DNA of 64,000 bases from assembly GCA_009823395.1 (NCBI GenBank), contig CM020517.1, forward strand, positions 17,382,501 through 17,446,500, written 5' to 3'. The translations under genes and the position numbers were made by a program. The stretch comes from Thamnaconus septentrionalis. Taxonomy: Eukaryota; Chordata; Actinopteri; Tetraodontiformes; Monacanthidae. The notes under the pieces were generated by a model, which worked only from the letters and a program-made list of their open reading frames with translations, did not search any database and was not told the origin of the DNA. Positions 52,701 to 64,000 of this stretch are shown one piece after another. How positions within the stretch are numbered: the stretch's first letter is position 1; each line of letters opens with the position of its first letter.

Positions 52701-55600
52701 ACTTGAAAATTGGAATCGTTTAGTCAGCAAGAGAAGCTGAGTTCTGCGCCGTTTTCTATTTGTTTAGCTGTTTTAATCGCACACTGTTGGTGTTTGACTT
52801 TGGCTTTTTTCTGTGTTTGTCGCTTTTATTTTCCTTTTTGTCTGTCGCTTTGAAGCAGATGACAGGAAGTGCACGGGATCACTAAAAATTTCAAGTTTAA
52901 ATTCCTGCAGCGGAATATTGAGAAGCTAAAATCTGAATTGTTTTTATACAGATGGGGGGGGGCGGGCACCTCTGTTGTAATAGGAGAGAAAAGTGACATG
53001 GGAGAAAATTACCGATGAGTAAATGCGCTACTTTAAAAACTTTGGGGAACTTGATTAGCATCGTACTGAGCACCTTTTTGTTTTGGCTCAGCTGCACAGG
53101 CAAAGATAGCTTTTGGAAACCGCTGAAAATAAAATGCAAGAACATCATCAAAACTCGCAGTTCGCATTCTGAAGAAAAGATTCAGGATTGATCAAGATCA
53201 AGAGTTAGGGCCAATTCCAATTCCTCCCTCCTCAATCTTTGGCCCTCAATCTTTGGCCCTCAAAAATAAGTGTCAGGTCTATCTTGTGAAATGGGACACC
53301 CCTTAAGTGCAGTTACGTCTTCAGACTGTCGGGGGGCGGCCTTACGCCAAAGCGACGTCCAGTCTGTCAAGAAGAGACGACGACGAAGAAGAAGAAGGAG
53401 ACGGAAAAAGATGACGATGAAAAAGAAGAAGTCCTCCGTCGCTACACAACGAGGTATACAAGTAACGTGAAGCCGTGACCGCCGGTCCGGCTGACAAACA
53501 TCGTAAAGAAAAAAAAAAAAAAAATGTTACGCAACAACGATGTCAATAATCCATAAAAATGTCTTAAACTAAGACAATGAAATGGTTTTGTAATATTTAT
53601 ATCTTTATTAACTAAGAAAATACTTCCATTTGTAGCTCGCTTTTTTCATCGCCATTTTTCGAAGACGTCTTGGCGAAAGTACACAATGCCTTCTGGGTAG
53701 CCCTTACTCCCAAGGGTGGTGCCAGAGAATCTTTTTCCCCAAAGAGAGATGCAAAACTTAAAACCAAAATATCTTTGAGAATGTCGTGCGCGAGGCTTCG
53801 ACTGTGCACGAGGCGTCCTGTTGCTCACTCTTGATAAATGAACAAGACGGCAAAGTCTAAGGCAAAAACAAACACCAGCGACCACATGTCTCTGCTGATG
53901 ATGACGCCTCTTCATCAAATTGACATGGTGATGAGGAGGCTTCAGTACACTCATCAGTCATGGACGCAAACATCCTCCATCGCTGCAGTTATTTGCCTGG
54001 AAATGTGACGTGCGTGATGGACACAGCTGGTAGGAATCTCAGATTATCACTGATTTCACTCTAGAACTCCTTCTCAAGGGTCTACAGACTCCGGGGGTCG
54101 CAGCTACACTGCAGTCACGTTAAAAGAAAAGGTCAAACAGAAACAAAAGTGTCGCATTTCACTGTGCAGAAACCTGGCAGGAGATGCGTTTTTTTTTTTT
54201 TTTTTAATGTAATCGACAGAAGGTTTGACCAATCGCTTGTGAGGTTGTTTGCTTTCCTTGAGATGACTTCCTTGTTCCAAATGTTTCCTCCGGCTCCTTC
54301 CCAAATTTATTAGTATTGTGAAATTCGTCCAACAGATTTTGGGAATCATTCCATCTGGCACAGAGGACTCGCCGAACGTTTCCCAACACCGCTCGCGCTT
54401 TTTGGAAGCAGCGCCCCGCTCTCACGGGGAACAGTTGCCGTGCTTCTGGGATCTAAATGTGTTCACACATCCTGTGGTAAATTTAAATATGAATCAACAG
54501 CTACTGTGGCTGTTTGAAGCCAGGTTTAGACTTTTTATTAAAGGGATTAGAGAAAAGCCTCGTCATGATAACCACAATCACCCCTGCCAGTTGTCGCCCC
54601 ATCGTTTTCTGAAAGTCTCTTATTTTGAAATAAGAGAATAGCTTGGTTGCCATTGGAGGAAATTGGGCGTATCAGTTCAGAACATCCATCTACAGGGGGG
54701 TGAAATACTCTTTTTGGGGGTTTTTTTGGTTGTAGTTTGGATCAAGTTTCATTTGCCAACAAGAGAAACCAACCACTAGGGGCAGCCTCCTTTTACAGGC
54801 ACGGAATATTTCTCAAATACGTCTCAGAAGAAAAAGGACAGACAGCATTTAGAGCAGGAAGAGGAATCCGAGGTGTTAGATGACAATAAAGGATAACAGT
54901 CTGTTCAGAGCAACCGTTGTAACAACGCAGTAGAGCTCCGTACAGGAAGTAGCCGGAGGGGAACGTGCCCAGACAAGTGAAGTGACCCCTGCTGCAGGTC
55001 CAGGGATTTAGAGGAATGCCACTCACATGGATGTGTTTGGTTGCGATGAAGGAACAGTAGCTGAGCTTCGGCTGAATAACTGCAGCTCAGCGGGGGTTGG
55101 GGTGGGCTGGGTGCAGGAGTCGAGAAAACACCATAAATTCATGAGGCTTTGATTGAGCTTTGTTCTCTGGAATCGCCATCTGGACTTGTGTGAAAGACCC
55201 TGTGGAAGGTTTGTGCAAGGAGTGATGCTGTCAACGTTAACACACGTGATCAATGGGAAACAAAGCGTGACTAGTTTTGGATGCAAATGAATCTCTTTGC
55301 TACTGAGGGAAGCTGACTGCTGATAAAGAGCGTGGCCTGAGTCGGGTACAGCCAAACTGCGCTGACTTTTGCAGACCAACAACAGTCATTGGGCGCCGCA
55401 TCCGCCAATTTGACAACCTTTCTGCTGTGATTGAACGCTTTAATGCCGCCGCACCGGACACTCGAGTTCTGCCCAGAAGACCAATTTGTCCGTGCGGGTC
55501 AGTGACGTCATCGCCAACGATTACCGTCAGCCGACGGTTCAGGCGATGAGCTCCCCCGGTTCTATTTACACGGCACATTTGTGATTCCAGGTTCCAACCT
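52701..55600. other. intergenic DNA
   Basis: GAA-rich run at 53383..53432, poly-A at 53507..53524 and poly-T at 54189..54206. A tandem tctttggccctcaa pair lies near 53236. No gene recognised. Confidence 0.45.
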
Positions 55601-55632
55601 CCCCCCCCACCACCACCACCACCACCACCACC
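55601..55632. repeat. CAC trinucleotide repeat
   Basis: About ten ACC/CAC units after a C run. Confidence 0.93.
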
Positions 55633-56557
55633 AGCTCTCCATCTGCACCTGCTGACTGGGTTTCCCTGCGTGACGCCACCGTCGCCAGTAATCACAAGCT
55701 CTCGCGAACGAGCGTAAACAGACATTAAGCCGCTGCCACTCCAGCCTGCATTTAAAAGATTGAGCCTGGACGTGCATTTTGGCCCCCACCTTGTAAGGAT
55801 TTCACTCCCGGCTCCCTCCGGGCTGCGAGCTAATCACCGAGTTCACATTAGCACAGGTGAACTTCACCACAAGTTGCAGGAGCCACCGATGCCGCTGTCT
55901 GCAGCGCCCCCGGGTGGCCATGATGGAAATCATGCGCTCGCCTTCGGAGTTTCTTGGAGTTTGCTGGGCCACGAAAACAAAACGCGGCGATGCACCTGGC
56001 AGAACGGAGAGACCCGCGCGAGGCGAGCGCGACTCCTCAGGCAGCTTTTCTCAAAGCCGGTGGGTGGCTCGACGTGTGGCCTGAAGCAGGGGGGAGCAGG
56101 GGGGGGGCCAGGAGGTCAGGAGGTCGCCAGCTGAGATGTGGAGCGGCAGACAGCCGGTCTCACCTCGCAGTCGGCAGCCCTCACAGGGGTGTGAAGGCCG
56201 AGAGGAAACGTTTGATGCATACTTTTTAGGCGCACGGTGAAGCTGAAGCGCCGACGTCGAACCTGCAGAGGAGAACCACGGAAGCAAAGGCTTTGCTCTG
56301 AAGTGAGTTCAGATCGAACACTTTGCTTTATTCACACCATTCAGCCATGGCCGCACGCTCTTTAAAACCATAGATAACTAAAACATTAAGTCAACTAAAA
56401 GTGTTTGTTTCCCTCTTTCTGTTACTGAGTTGCGTTCTGAGAAAAAGTGAGTTATAAACTTGAAAACCTGGAAGAAGAAAAAAAAAAAAACAGATGCTCA
56501 GCAACACACTGCTACTTTTGATCTCTGCCCCCACCTCAGTGTTCCAACCAACCAACC

Positions 56558-56713
56558 CCCTGTGTGTGTGTGTGTGTGTGTCTCTCTCTCTCTCTTTTGA
56601 ACCTCGCCCTAATAGCAGCTCAGGCTGCATGTCGGCCCGTCTTCAAACCCAGTGTGGCCCCTCAGCGGCCGACCTGAGGGCCCAGTTTGTTTAGCTGCCG
56701 TTCAAGTGCTGGG

Positions 56714-56761
<48 letters not shown>

Positions 56762-56886
56762 GGAGATGATGGCAGACCCTGAGGTGATGAATGGCTTCAC
56801 TCTGTCTCCTCTCCTCTACCCCCCCCCCCCCCCCCACTTCACCCATTTGCAGCTGATCACCTGTTCTTTGGTCACAGGGAGGGGGG

Positions 56887-56923
<37 letters not shown>

Positions 56924-56995
56924 TCACAGTAGATGTTATTGATTTTCTCCTGGTGTGTCAGCGTTAGCCTGTAGCATTTTGCCCAGCGGGTTGTT

Positions 56996-57038
<43 letters not shown>
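56558..57038. repeat. cluster of four GT arrays and a C run
   Basis: GT arrays at 56560..56580 (then TC to 56595), 56717..56759, 56889..56922 and 56998..57038, with a C run at 56819..56836. They are separated by unique sequence. Confidence 0.95.
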
Positions 57039-57039
<1 letters not shown>

Positions 57040-57599
57040 CTCGATGATTGCACATCATCTGGTTGATGCCACCAGACATTTCTGAGCGAATCACTGTCTG
57101 CTTGAGGTTAGCGCTTGCACTGCTGGTGCAACAGTGGTTTGTATTGTTTGGATTCATGATTTCCAGGTGTTCTCTCAATGCGCAGCGCCTTCACTGCCCT
57201 CTTGTGGCCTTCGGCTTTAAAGGCCATCAAGTATTTTTTCCGTGTTTATACGTGTAAACGATCGTACTTTGTCGCCATTGTGTGTTGGGTTTATTTGATT
57301 CAGTTTGGATTCAATCAAGAGCAGACCTGAAGGCCAGGTGTGTGAGATTTAGTGACATTTTGTGGTCAGAAAGAAAACTGCAAGCAATATTTATGAATAA
57401 TCTCAGTCTCCTAACGTTTCACTTCAGCTCTTACTAATACTGGCAATGCAAGACTCCAAGTGGAGAGACTTTACACATAACTCTGCCTGTTGGTCCCTCT
57501 GACTGCCAGACACTGGGACAGAGACGATGGTCCACTTTTCATTGGGCATCACAGTTTACAGTCTTTGAGCCTCGTGTTAGTCCAGACCACAGGACCTCA

Positions 57600-58200
57600 A
57601 GTCTGGCGTTGGCACAACCTCCGCGTTTGTTTTCAGTGATGTCATGAGAGTTGGCTGCGAGTGACATCACCGCAGACACGCCCGCTTCCGCAGCTCTTCT
57701 TCTTCTTCTTTTTTTTTTTTTTTTTGAAGCCGCTTTGTTTTGATTCCCACATTCCCACATCACAAAGCCGGAAGACGATCATCGCGCCGGTTGAGATCAC
57801 AGGAGCGACGTCGGTGCTGCGTGTTTTCAGACGGATTTGCCCCCCAAAGCCCCCCTGGAGACGCTGCACTTGAAACCAGCTGGAACTCCGCCGTCCCACC
57901 GCTTTGTGCTCCCATCATCCGCCGACACCATTTTTTTATTTATTTTTTTTCCCAACCCTTTTGTCATTCGTGAGAAATTGAAGTATCGCGTGGCGGCGGC
58001 GGCGGATGGCTTCCTCTTCGGAGTTGCGCGTACAATTGGCGTAACGCAACACCGCATCGACGCGGCCCCCTTTGCATTGTGCGGCCGGCGGTGAGGCCAT
58101 TCTGCTTGGCATCTTTGGCAACCAAAAAAAGCAAAGCAGCTTCTTTTGTGCCAACAACAAGTGCTTCGTTATTCAGCTCCCGCAAAACATAGCAGTCAAC
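57600..58200. promoter_or_regulatory. CpG-containing complex island with GGC repeat
   Basis: CpG-rich unique sequence with gcggcggcggcggatgg at 57993, gcgcgtacaattggcgtaac and tttgcattgtgcggccgg. It could be a CpG-island promoter or enhancer. No exon recognised. Confidence 0.3.
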
Positions 58201-58203
58201 TTA

Positions 58204-58244
58204 GGGGCCGGGCCGGGCCGGGCCGGGCCGGGCTGGGCTGGGCT
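58204..58244. repeat. GGGCC pentanucleotide repeat
   Basis: About eight units of GGGCC/GGGCT. G triplets recur every 5 nt, so a G-quadruplex is possible on the + strand. Confidence 0.95.
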
Positions 58245-59384
58245 AGAGGGGCCGGAGCAGCAGCAGCAGCAGATGGATGGAGTGTTTTGGTGAACCACCA
58301 CATAGAAGGAATTAAAAAAAATATGTAAAATGCAATATGAAGAACATCTGTGTTTTAACGTCTATTAAAGTGAAGCACACAGCAAAGTTACAACAAATCA
58401 GTGTCTTTGTAGCCCCACAGAACTTAGCTCTTTATTGAAATTGCACTCAAAATATCAACAATATAATTTGTTCAGGTTGGTAACCGGCCGAGCGCAGCGA
58501 TGTTCTCCCCCTGCAGTCGCTGGAGAGGCCCGGCAGCTTCTCAAAGCGCTGGATTGAGGGTGTTGTCCTGCAGCATGATGGGAAGAACGGGGAGCGCTGA
58601 GGCTTTTGAGGCTGCTGGAATAATCTCCAGGCTTTTTTTTTTTCTTTTCTTTTCTTCGGCGGCTGCTGAGAGGGTTGGGATGAGGAGAGGTCACCGTTGT
58701 CTTCATCACTCCGGCTAAAGTTCATTACGTCAGGGCATTTTCCCATGGAAAAGTGGGCCGACGGCGCTGAGACCTGCCTTGCACTGGAATTCTAATCATC
58801 CAACCTTTGGTGTCAAAGCTTCTGGAGTTCTGGGGGAAGTTTTAAACGTGGAAAGAAAGTAGAAGTAGAAGCGTCAGCTGCTTTTTCAGCTTGTTTGATC
58901 CTTGTGGGGGGAAAAAACTTTAATCTGAAACCCTGATAGTTGTGGTGATGAAAATATCAGGTTTGATTTTATCATGAGTTGGCCTGAGCAGTTAAAGCTC
59001 TGAAGTCCTACTAGGTAAGTCTTACCACTCAGCGTCTTCATCATCCTAAGGACGCCAACCAAAGGAAACCAGAGCCTCAACTAAATGGGTGGGGACCACG
59101 ATCATGCCACGGTCTAAAGTGACAGTCGTATATATATAAAAAAAAATAACATGTATACCTGATCGCCAAATCAAGTCCTAAAAACAAGAATAGTGATAGT
59201 CTGATATAATAATGCCTTGGCTAACTAATGCGCGGAGAAAGTAGCGCTTGGCTAGCTTGCTCAGAGACGCTTTGCATTGTACCCCATGAGTCGCCATAAT
59301 TAATTGCAGAAAATAATTGTGAAATTCTATAACCAATAGAATTAAAGAAATAATCAATTTAAAAAAGGTCGGCTGAACCTCTCT
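58245..59384. other. intergenic DNA
   Basis: A short CAG run at 58258..58271. No gene or element recognised. Confidence 0.45.
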
Positions 59385-59545
59385 AATGGTGGTCTTGTGG
59401 GACGAGATTTGATGAGAATTACAGCTTAATTTCACTTCACAACATTCAACGGTAACGTCTGCAAATTGCACTTTGTCAAAATTTCTGAAATATTGCCTTT
59501 ATATAGCATAAAACTGCAATGGAAATGCAGCTACAGGCTGAGCGT
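59385..59545. mobile_element. foldback MITE fragment, copy E
   Basis: cttgtgggacgagatttga, attcaacggtaacgtctgca and actttgtcaaaatttctgaa match the second half of copy A. It ends gcaatggaaatgcagctaca, the reverse of the family start. Confidence 0.65.
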
Positions 59546-59929
59546 GGCACCAGGTGCGATGCGCGGCGTCTCCCCGGTCTCGAGTTTCTGGCTCTGGCAG
59601 CGAGCGTCGGCATTATCTCACCATCAGTGCGTCTTTGTTGCCGTACAGGAAGTGTGTAAAGATATCCTAATGCTTCCATGTATCCTGAGGGTTAAAAACC
59701 ACATAAAGGGGAGAAAACAAAACAGCCAGCGCCGGAAATCCTGCCCCGACAGGTGGGGCCACAATGGTGCGTCTTCCCTGCTTCCAGTCTTTTCCTCTCG
59801 CCTCTCTATCGCCTCCATCTCACTCTCTCACTCTCTCCTCCCTCGCCTCTGCCATCAGCCGAGGTGACAGCGGCGTGGACGCTCGGGTGTGGACTCAGAT
59901 GAACTGACAGAGGTGGCAGCTGTACTCAC

Positions 59930-60369
59930 CTTCTGTACTTCAGTATGGTTACTTGTGAAAAAAAAAAAAAAAATACTCTGGCCAAAGTGAAAGTATTGAC
60001 TCAACTCCTTACGCTGCAGTAGTGCAGGATCTGAAATGTATGATTGTGAAAAGTCTGGGATGAACCGGTCAGAGGTCAGAGGTCAGAGGTCCTGATGAGC
60101 ATCTGGATCATTTGGAGCAGCTTTGCTACTTTGTATGGTTTTATGTTGCTGCTCTATTACTGTAATCAGTCATAGTTACGACCAATGAGCCATTATTGGT
60201 GGTTGACACTTTTAATAGCAATAAAGAAAGTAGAGATATTTGTGTACAAATGTAGCGAGTAAAAGTAAGAAGAAATACTCGGGTAGAGTACACCGGAAAT
60301 ACCTGAAAACTGTACTTCAGTGCCTCGGTTACAAAGTATTTGTACTCAGATAAACTGAAATATGTTTTA

Positions 60370-60375
<6 letters not shown>
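59930..60375 (+). mobile_element. hAT-like non-autonomous element, copy 3
   Basis: Shares the GGTCAGA tandem (60067..60090), the ttgacacttttaatagca block and the end acaaagtatttgtactcag with copies 1 and 2. This is the fullest copy of the family here. Confidence 0.6.

Positions 60376-60423
<48 letters not shown>
60372..60423. repeat. GT dinucleotide repeat
   Basis: Perfect GT repeat of about 50 bp. A second one is at 60580..60615. Confidence 0.97.
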
Positions 60424-60424
<1 letters not shown>

Positions 60425-60576
60425 TTATGAAGTCCCCTCTCACTGACAGGCTTCACATGCGGCTCCCACAGCGCTCGCATCTGAAGACAACCAGAGCCGC
60501 GTGTGACTTAAAAGGTGTGTGGAGGTTTTCTCATCGCGCTGCCGCAGCTTATCTTGTCCTCAAACTGCCAAGACGC

Positions 60577-60618
<42 letters not shown>

Positions 60619-60625
60619 TTTGCAG

Positions 60626-60711
60626 GGCCAGAGTTCCCTCTACCTGAAGGCGGACGTGAATCAGAGGAGCCGGCGGTGTTGGGAAAGCCGCTGGCGAGGG
60701 GGTGAGGTCAT
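60626..60711 (+). other. possible orphan exon
   Basis: Acceptor gtttttttgcag and two possible donors (GTGAGG at 60702, GTGAGT at 60712). One frame is open and reads GQSSLYLKADVNQRSRRCW. The peptide is not recognised. A GT repeat lies just upstream. Confidence 0.2.
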
Positions 60712-61149
60712 GTGAGTGAAGTTAAGACATGTCCCATCAGCAGAAATGTAGCAATTAAGGTGGATCAGAGAGGGAGGGAAGTTCTCATGGCACGGCGTGA
60801 TGGGAAGTGGAAGCTTGTGCCTGTGATGAGAAAAAGCGAGACGCCGGCGCTGACGGCTGCTAACCGGCGTCCGTGGCGCGTGGGAATTTCTCCCTCGCTC
60901 CCTCGTCAGGCAGGAAATCCATTCGTAATCACGGGATAATGCAGGGGAAGTTAAAGGCCCCACTGAGCAGCGCCTCAACAGAGCTCCGTTGGCACGAAAT
61001 GGGTTTGAATATATCAGGAAGTTGTTAAAAACGGCAAAGCTGAACAACTGCAGTTTTATTTATTTTTATGTTTTTGTTTAAAAGAATTAAACAGGTATGC
61101 TGACAGCGAGGCGGCCGTATTGTGCTGCATCATGTGACAACACATAGCC

Positions 61150-61164
61150 ATTGTAATAATAATG

Positions 61165-61210
<46 letters not shown>
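61150..61210. repeat. AAT trinucleotide repeat
   Basis: About 18 near-perfect AAT units. Confidence 0.97.
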
Positions 61211-61212
<2 letters not shown>

Positions 61213-61319
61213 TTACAGTTTTATTTGCTGGTGCCTCTCTTTACACTCACTCACTTTGCTGGCTGTGTTTCTCTCTGGCTGTGGCTGCGAGGTGTGTGTG
61301 AGAGGAGTCAAACAGGTGA

Positions 61320-61320
<1 letters not shown>

Positions 61321-61372
<52 letters not shown>
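61321..61372. repeat. GT dinucleotide repeat
   Basis: Perfect GT repeat of about 50 bp. A further GT tract follows at 61458..61488 and a GCC/GCA run at 61688..61721. Confidence 0.97.
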
Positions 61373-61458
61373 TTTAGCATGACTGATGAGGTGACAGCCA
61401 TCAAAGAGACAGTAGCACAAGACTGCTAGGAGTGTGCAGAGGCCTAGGGGGGTGTTTG

Positions 61459-61491
<33 letters not shown>

Positions 61492-61886
61492 CGGCAGATG
61501 CCCCCCCTGTAAGTCGATCTCATTGTCTCGTCCTCCGTCTGCTGCCTCACTGCATTTTCAGTTGGCGTGCGGCTGGGCGCAGCGCTGCGTGGAGCTGTTG
61601 TGTTTTCACAGTTGTTGGTCTTCTGCTGCTGCTGAGTGCCAAACCTCATCTTCAGGCTCCAGGTCAGGTCGAGACACCCCGACACGGCCGCCGCCGCCGC
61701 AGCCGCCGCAGCCGCAGCCGTTCCGTACCAACATCTACCACACAAATGTGGCATTTAAAAAAGGTTGCAGCGGCGTGTGTGTGTGTTGGGGGAGGGGGGG
61801 GGGTGAAGATCATGGAACTTGTGGTCTGCATTGTTGTTGCGTAGTACTACTGCTGATTCCGGTGTGCGCATCACTTAAAAACAAAT

Positions 61887-62312
61887 TGTATTGAATGAAC
61901 CTTGAATATATTGAATGAAACTCCGAAAGTATTGAATGAAATTTCAATATATTGAATGAAACTTGAATATATTGAATGAAACCCAGAATATATTGAATGA
62001 ATTGAATGAACCTTGAATATATTGAATGAAACCCAGAATATATTGAATGAAACTCCGAATGTATTGAATGAAATTTCAATATATTGAATGAAACTCCGAA
62101 AGTATTGAATGAAACTTGAATATATTGAATGAAACCCAGAATATATTGAATGAAACTCCAAATGTATTGAATGAATTTTCAATATATTGAATGAAACTCC
62201 GAATGTATTGAATGAAATTTCAATATATTGAATGAAACCCAGAATATATTGTATGAAACTCTGAATGTATTGAATGAACCTTCGATATATTGATTGAGGG
62301 TATTGATAGCCT
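61887..62312. repeat. 20-bp minisatellite (TATTGAATGAAACTTGAATA-type)
   Basis: About 20 tandem units sharing TATTGAATGAA, with variable second halves (CTCCGAATG, CCCAGAATA, TTTCAATA, CCTTGAATA). The reverse frame stays open for 162 codons (FIQYI pattern) as a by-product. Confidence 0.95.
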
Positions 62313-64000
62313 CCACTTGGTTTCCTTTCAGCTTGACTCCCACAAACCAATCCCATCACTTTACTCAGTGTTCACAATTAAAAGTGTCTCAGTTAAATCA
62401 GTCAGACTGGAAAACAAAGTGACTGTGTAAACCCACCATTGTACATGCTCCCTTTTTTTTCCCCTAGCGTTGCTGGTTGCAACCCCCTCCCCCTCCCCCA
62501 TTGTGTAACCTTAGCACGGGAGCGTGCACATTTCAAGTGGTTGAGGGGAGCTGTTTCACAGCCCAGCTGATCCTGTTGAAAACACAAGGGGGGGGTCAGG
62601 GGCACCAAGACCAGCTCCCCTCCCCCGCACCGCTTCCATGCCTCACCTACCTTGGTAACCAAACGTGCACGTGTGCAAACAATGTGTGCATGAGCGGTTG
62701 CGGCCGTGCAATTATCTATTTAGGCCGGGGGGAGGGGCCGGCTCATCAGATTGTGGAGGGTTGGATTATGGCTCAGGAGTCCACTTGAGGCACTCAGGTG
62801 CAGAGGATGCTCCAGAACCTGGTGCCACTGTCTCCCAGTTGCAAAGGCAATTAGCCTAATGGAGCTCTCGTCTGGCTGTGCATTACTGGCCTGGACTCAG
62901 GTAGGTTTCAGCTCTCCACTCAATCCACCGTGTTTGCTTGGCTGTCTCCCTCCCGTGACTCCACTAAACCAACACACTGAACACAAACTGGCCTTCGTGT
63001 GAAGAATTCACAGCAAACTGAAATTCAGCTGTCTGCTCATTCATCCGTAGTATTTACTTATCAATGGGGTTTTTTATTTTAGACACAAGCCTGACTAATC
63101 CATTTGGAAATTCTCGCCTTGTGCTTCAAGGGCTACTTTCTTGAGGTACAGCAAATGCAATACAAATGTAATATTTATATCCAAATCATAAGTTTATTAT
63201 TGCTATAAAGTGAGAATGTGTGCAACTTTTTAAAACGTAAAAGTGTAAAAGGTTGTTCTCACTGTGTCTCCTGCTTTCATGAAGGCAACACAAAGACATT
63301 ATATTGGGGATATATGGAGACTGACTGCCCCAAGTGGCCTTTTAAAGAAATGCAATTTCTGGCACTTAAGTCATTATCCTCAAAATTTCTCGTTGTAATT
63401 CAAACAATTTACTGAGATTTATCCAAAAAAAAAAAACAAACAAACAAAAAAAAATTGTTGGGATGATTGTCGCAGATGCGTAACAAAAAATGTATTTTAA
63501 ATGATCTGCTACTGGTTGATTAAAGGCAAATTAAATTCCCTTTCGACTCTAAGAAGAACACCGACCAAGAGTTGCTGCTGATTTTGCCTGAGATGACAGA
63601 ATAGAAAAAAAGACGTATGGAAAATAAAGCAGGGGTTTCTTCTTTTTTTTGCAATCCGGAACCTTGAAAAAAATATGTATGAAAAAAAGACTTTTAGATT
63701 TTAATAGACTACCCAAGTTAATTTAACTGTGTGTCTATGTGCTGACGACACGTCATTTACACGGGTCTCGAGCGTTTGGGGGGGGCAGACAGTAGACTTT
63801 ACAATGCTGCACTCTAGTGTTCAATTTATGTTAACACATAACATAATAATAATACCACGTCATAGAAAGTCAGTGTGATTTCTTCAAGCAAAATTGAACA
63901 TGGAAAAGACACAGTGTGGATTTCAATCAGCAACTACACGTTAACTACGACAACTTGGCCAAAAACATTGACAGAGTTTCTGGATTTGTTCTTTATTCAG
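62313..64000. other. window end, intergenic
   Basis: 62470..62900 is complex sequence with GC-rich blocks and gtgcaattatctatttaggc, a possible enhancer. From 63000 on the DNA is AT-rich with A runs. No gene recognised up to the edge. Confidence 0.4.

Overview
The window looks like teleost fish nuclear DNA. It has vertebrate-type split genes with small GT-AG introns, very many di-, tri- and tetranucleotide microsatellites, and remnants of fish-type MITEs, hAT-like elements, a LINE and a solo LTR. The species cannot be read from the sequence. A spiny-rayed (percomorph) fish is a guess.

The only gene I can support is on the + strand in the left quarter: the 3' portion of a Jagged-family Notch ligand. 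Seventeen coding exons (437..15199) splice together without any frame break into 829 residues plus a stop. They encode EGF repeats 6 to 16, the von Willebrand C-like cysteine-rich region, the juxtamembrane ectodomain, one membrane helix and an acidic cytoplasmic tail. The sequence around the membrane helix and in the last ectodomain exons resembles Jagged2 rather than Jagged1. Which fish ohnolog it is (jag2a or jag2b) cannot be decided here. Signal peptide, MNLL, DSL and EGF1 to 5 lie upstream of the window. A 3' UTR of about 1.9 kb follows, ending near an AATAAA at 17037. It contains three tandem miR-34/449-type seed matches, a head-to-tail pair of Pumilio motifs and a long UA-repeat stretch.

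The jag2 introns carry repeats. A TIR-bearing MITE and an inverted partial copy of it flank exons 15 to 19. Three related hAT-like fragments and a TATCGGTACCGATACC repeat also occur, and simple repeats abut several splice sites.

From about 17.1 kb to the end (about 47 kb) I see no convincing protein-coding gene. This stretch holds TE remnants (LINE reverse-transcriptase fragment, 468-bp solo LTR, hAT-type ends, SINE/LINE tail with an expanded GGAT tract), minisatellites (14-, 16- and 20-bp units), large CAG/CTG and GT/CA tracts, and islands of complex sequence rich in homeodomain-like ATTA/TAAT cores that could be enhancers or non-coding exons. Two short intron-bounded open segments (45570..45640 and 60626..60711) are recorded as weak orphan-exon candidates. 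No tRNA, rRNA, CRISPR or bacterial-type system was seen.
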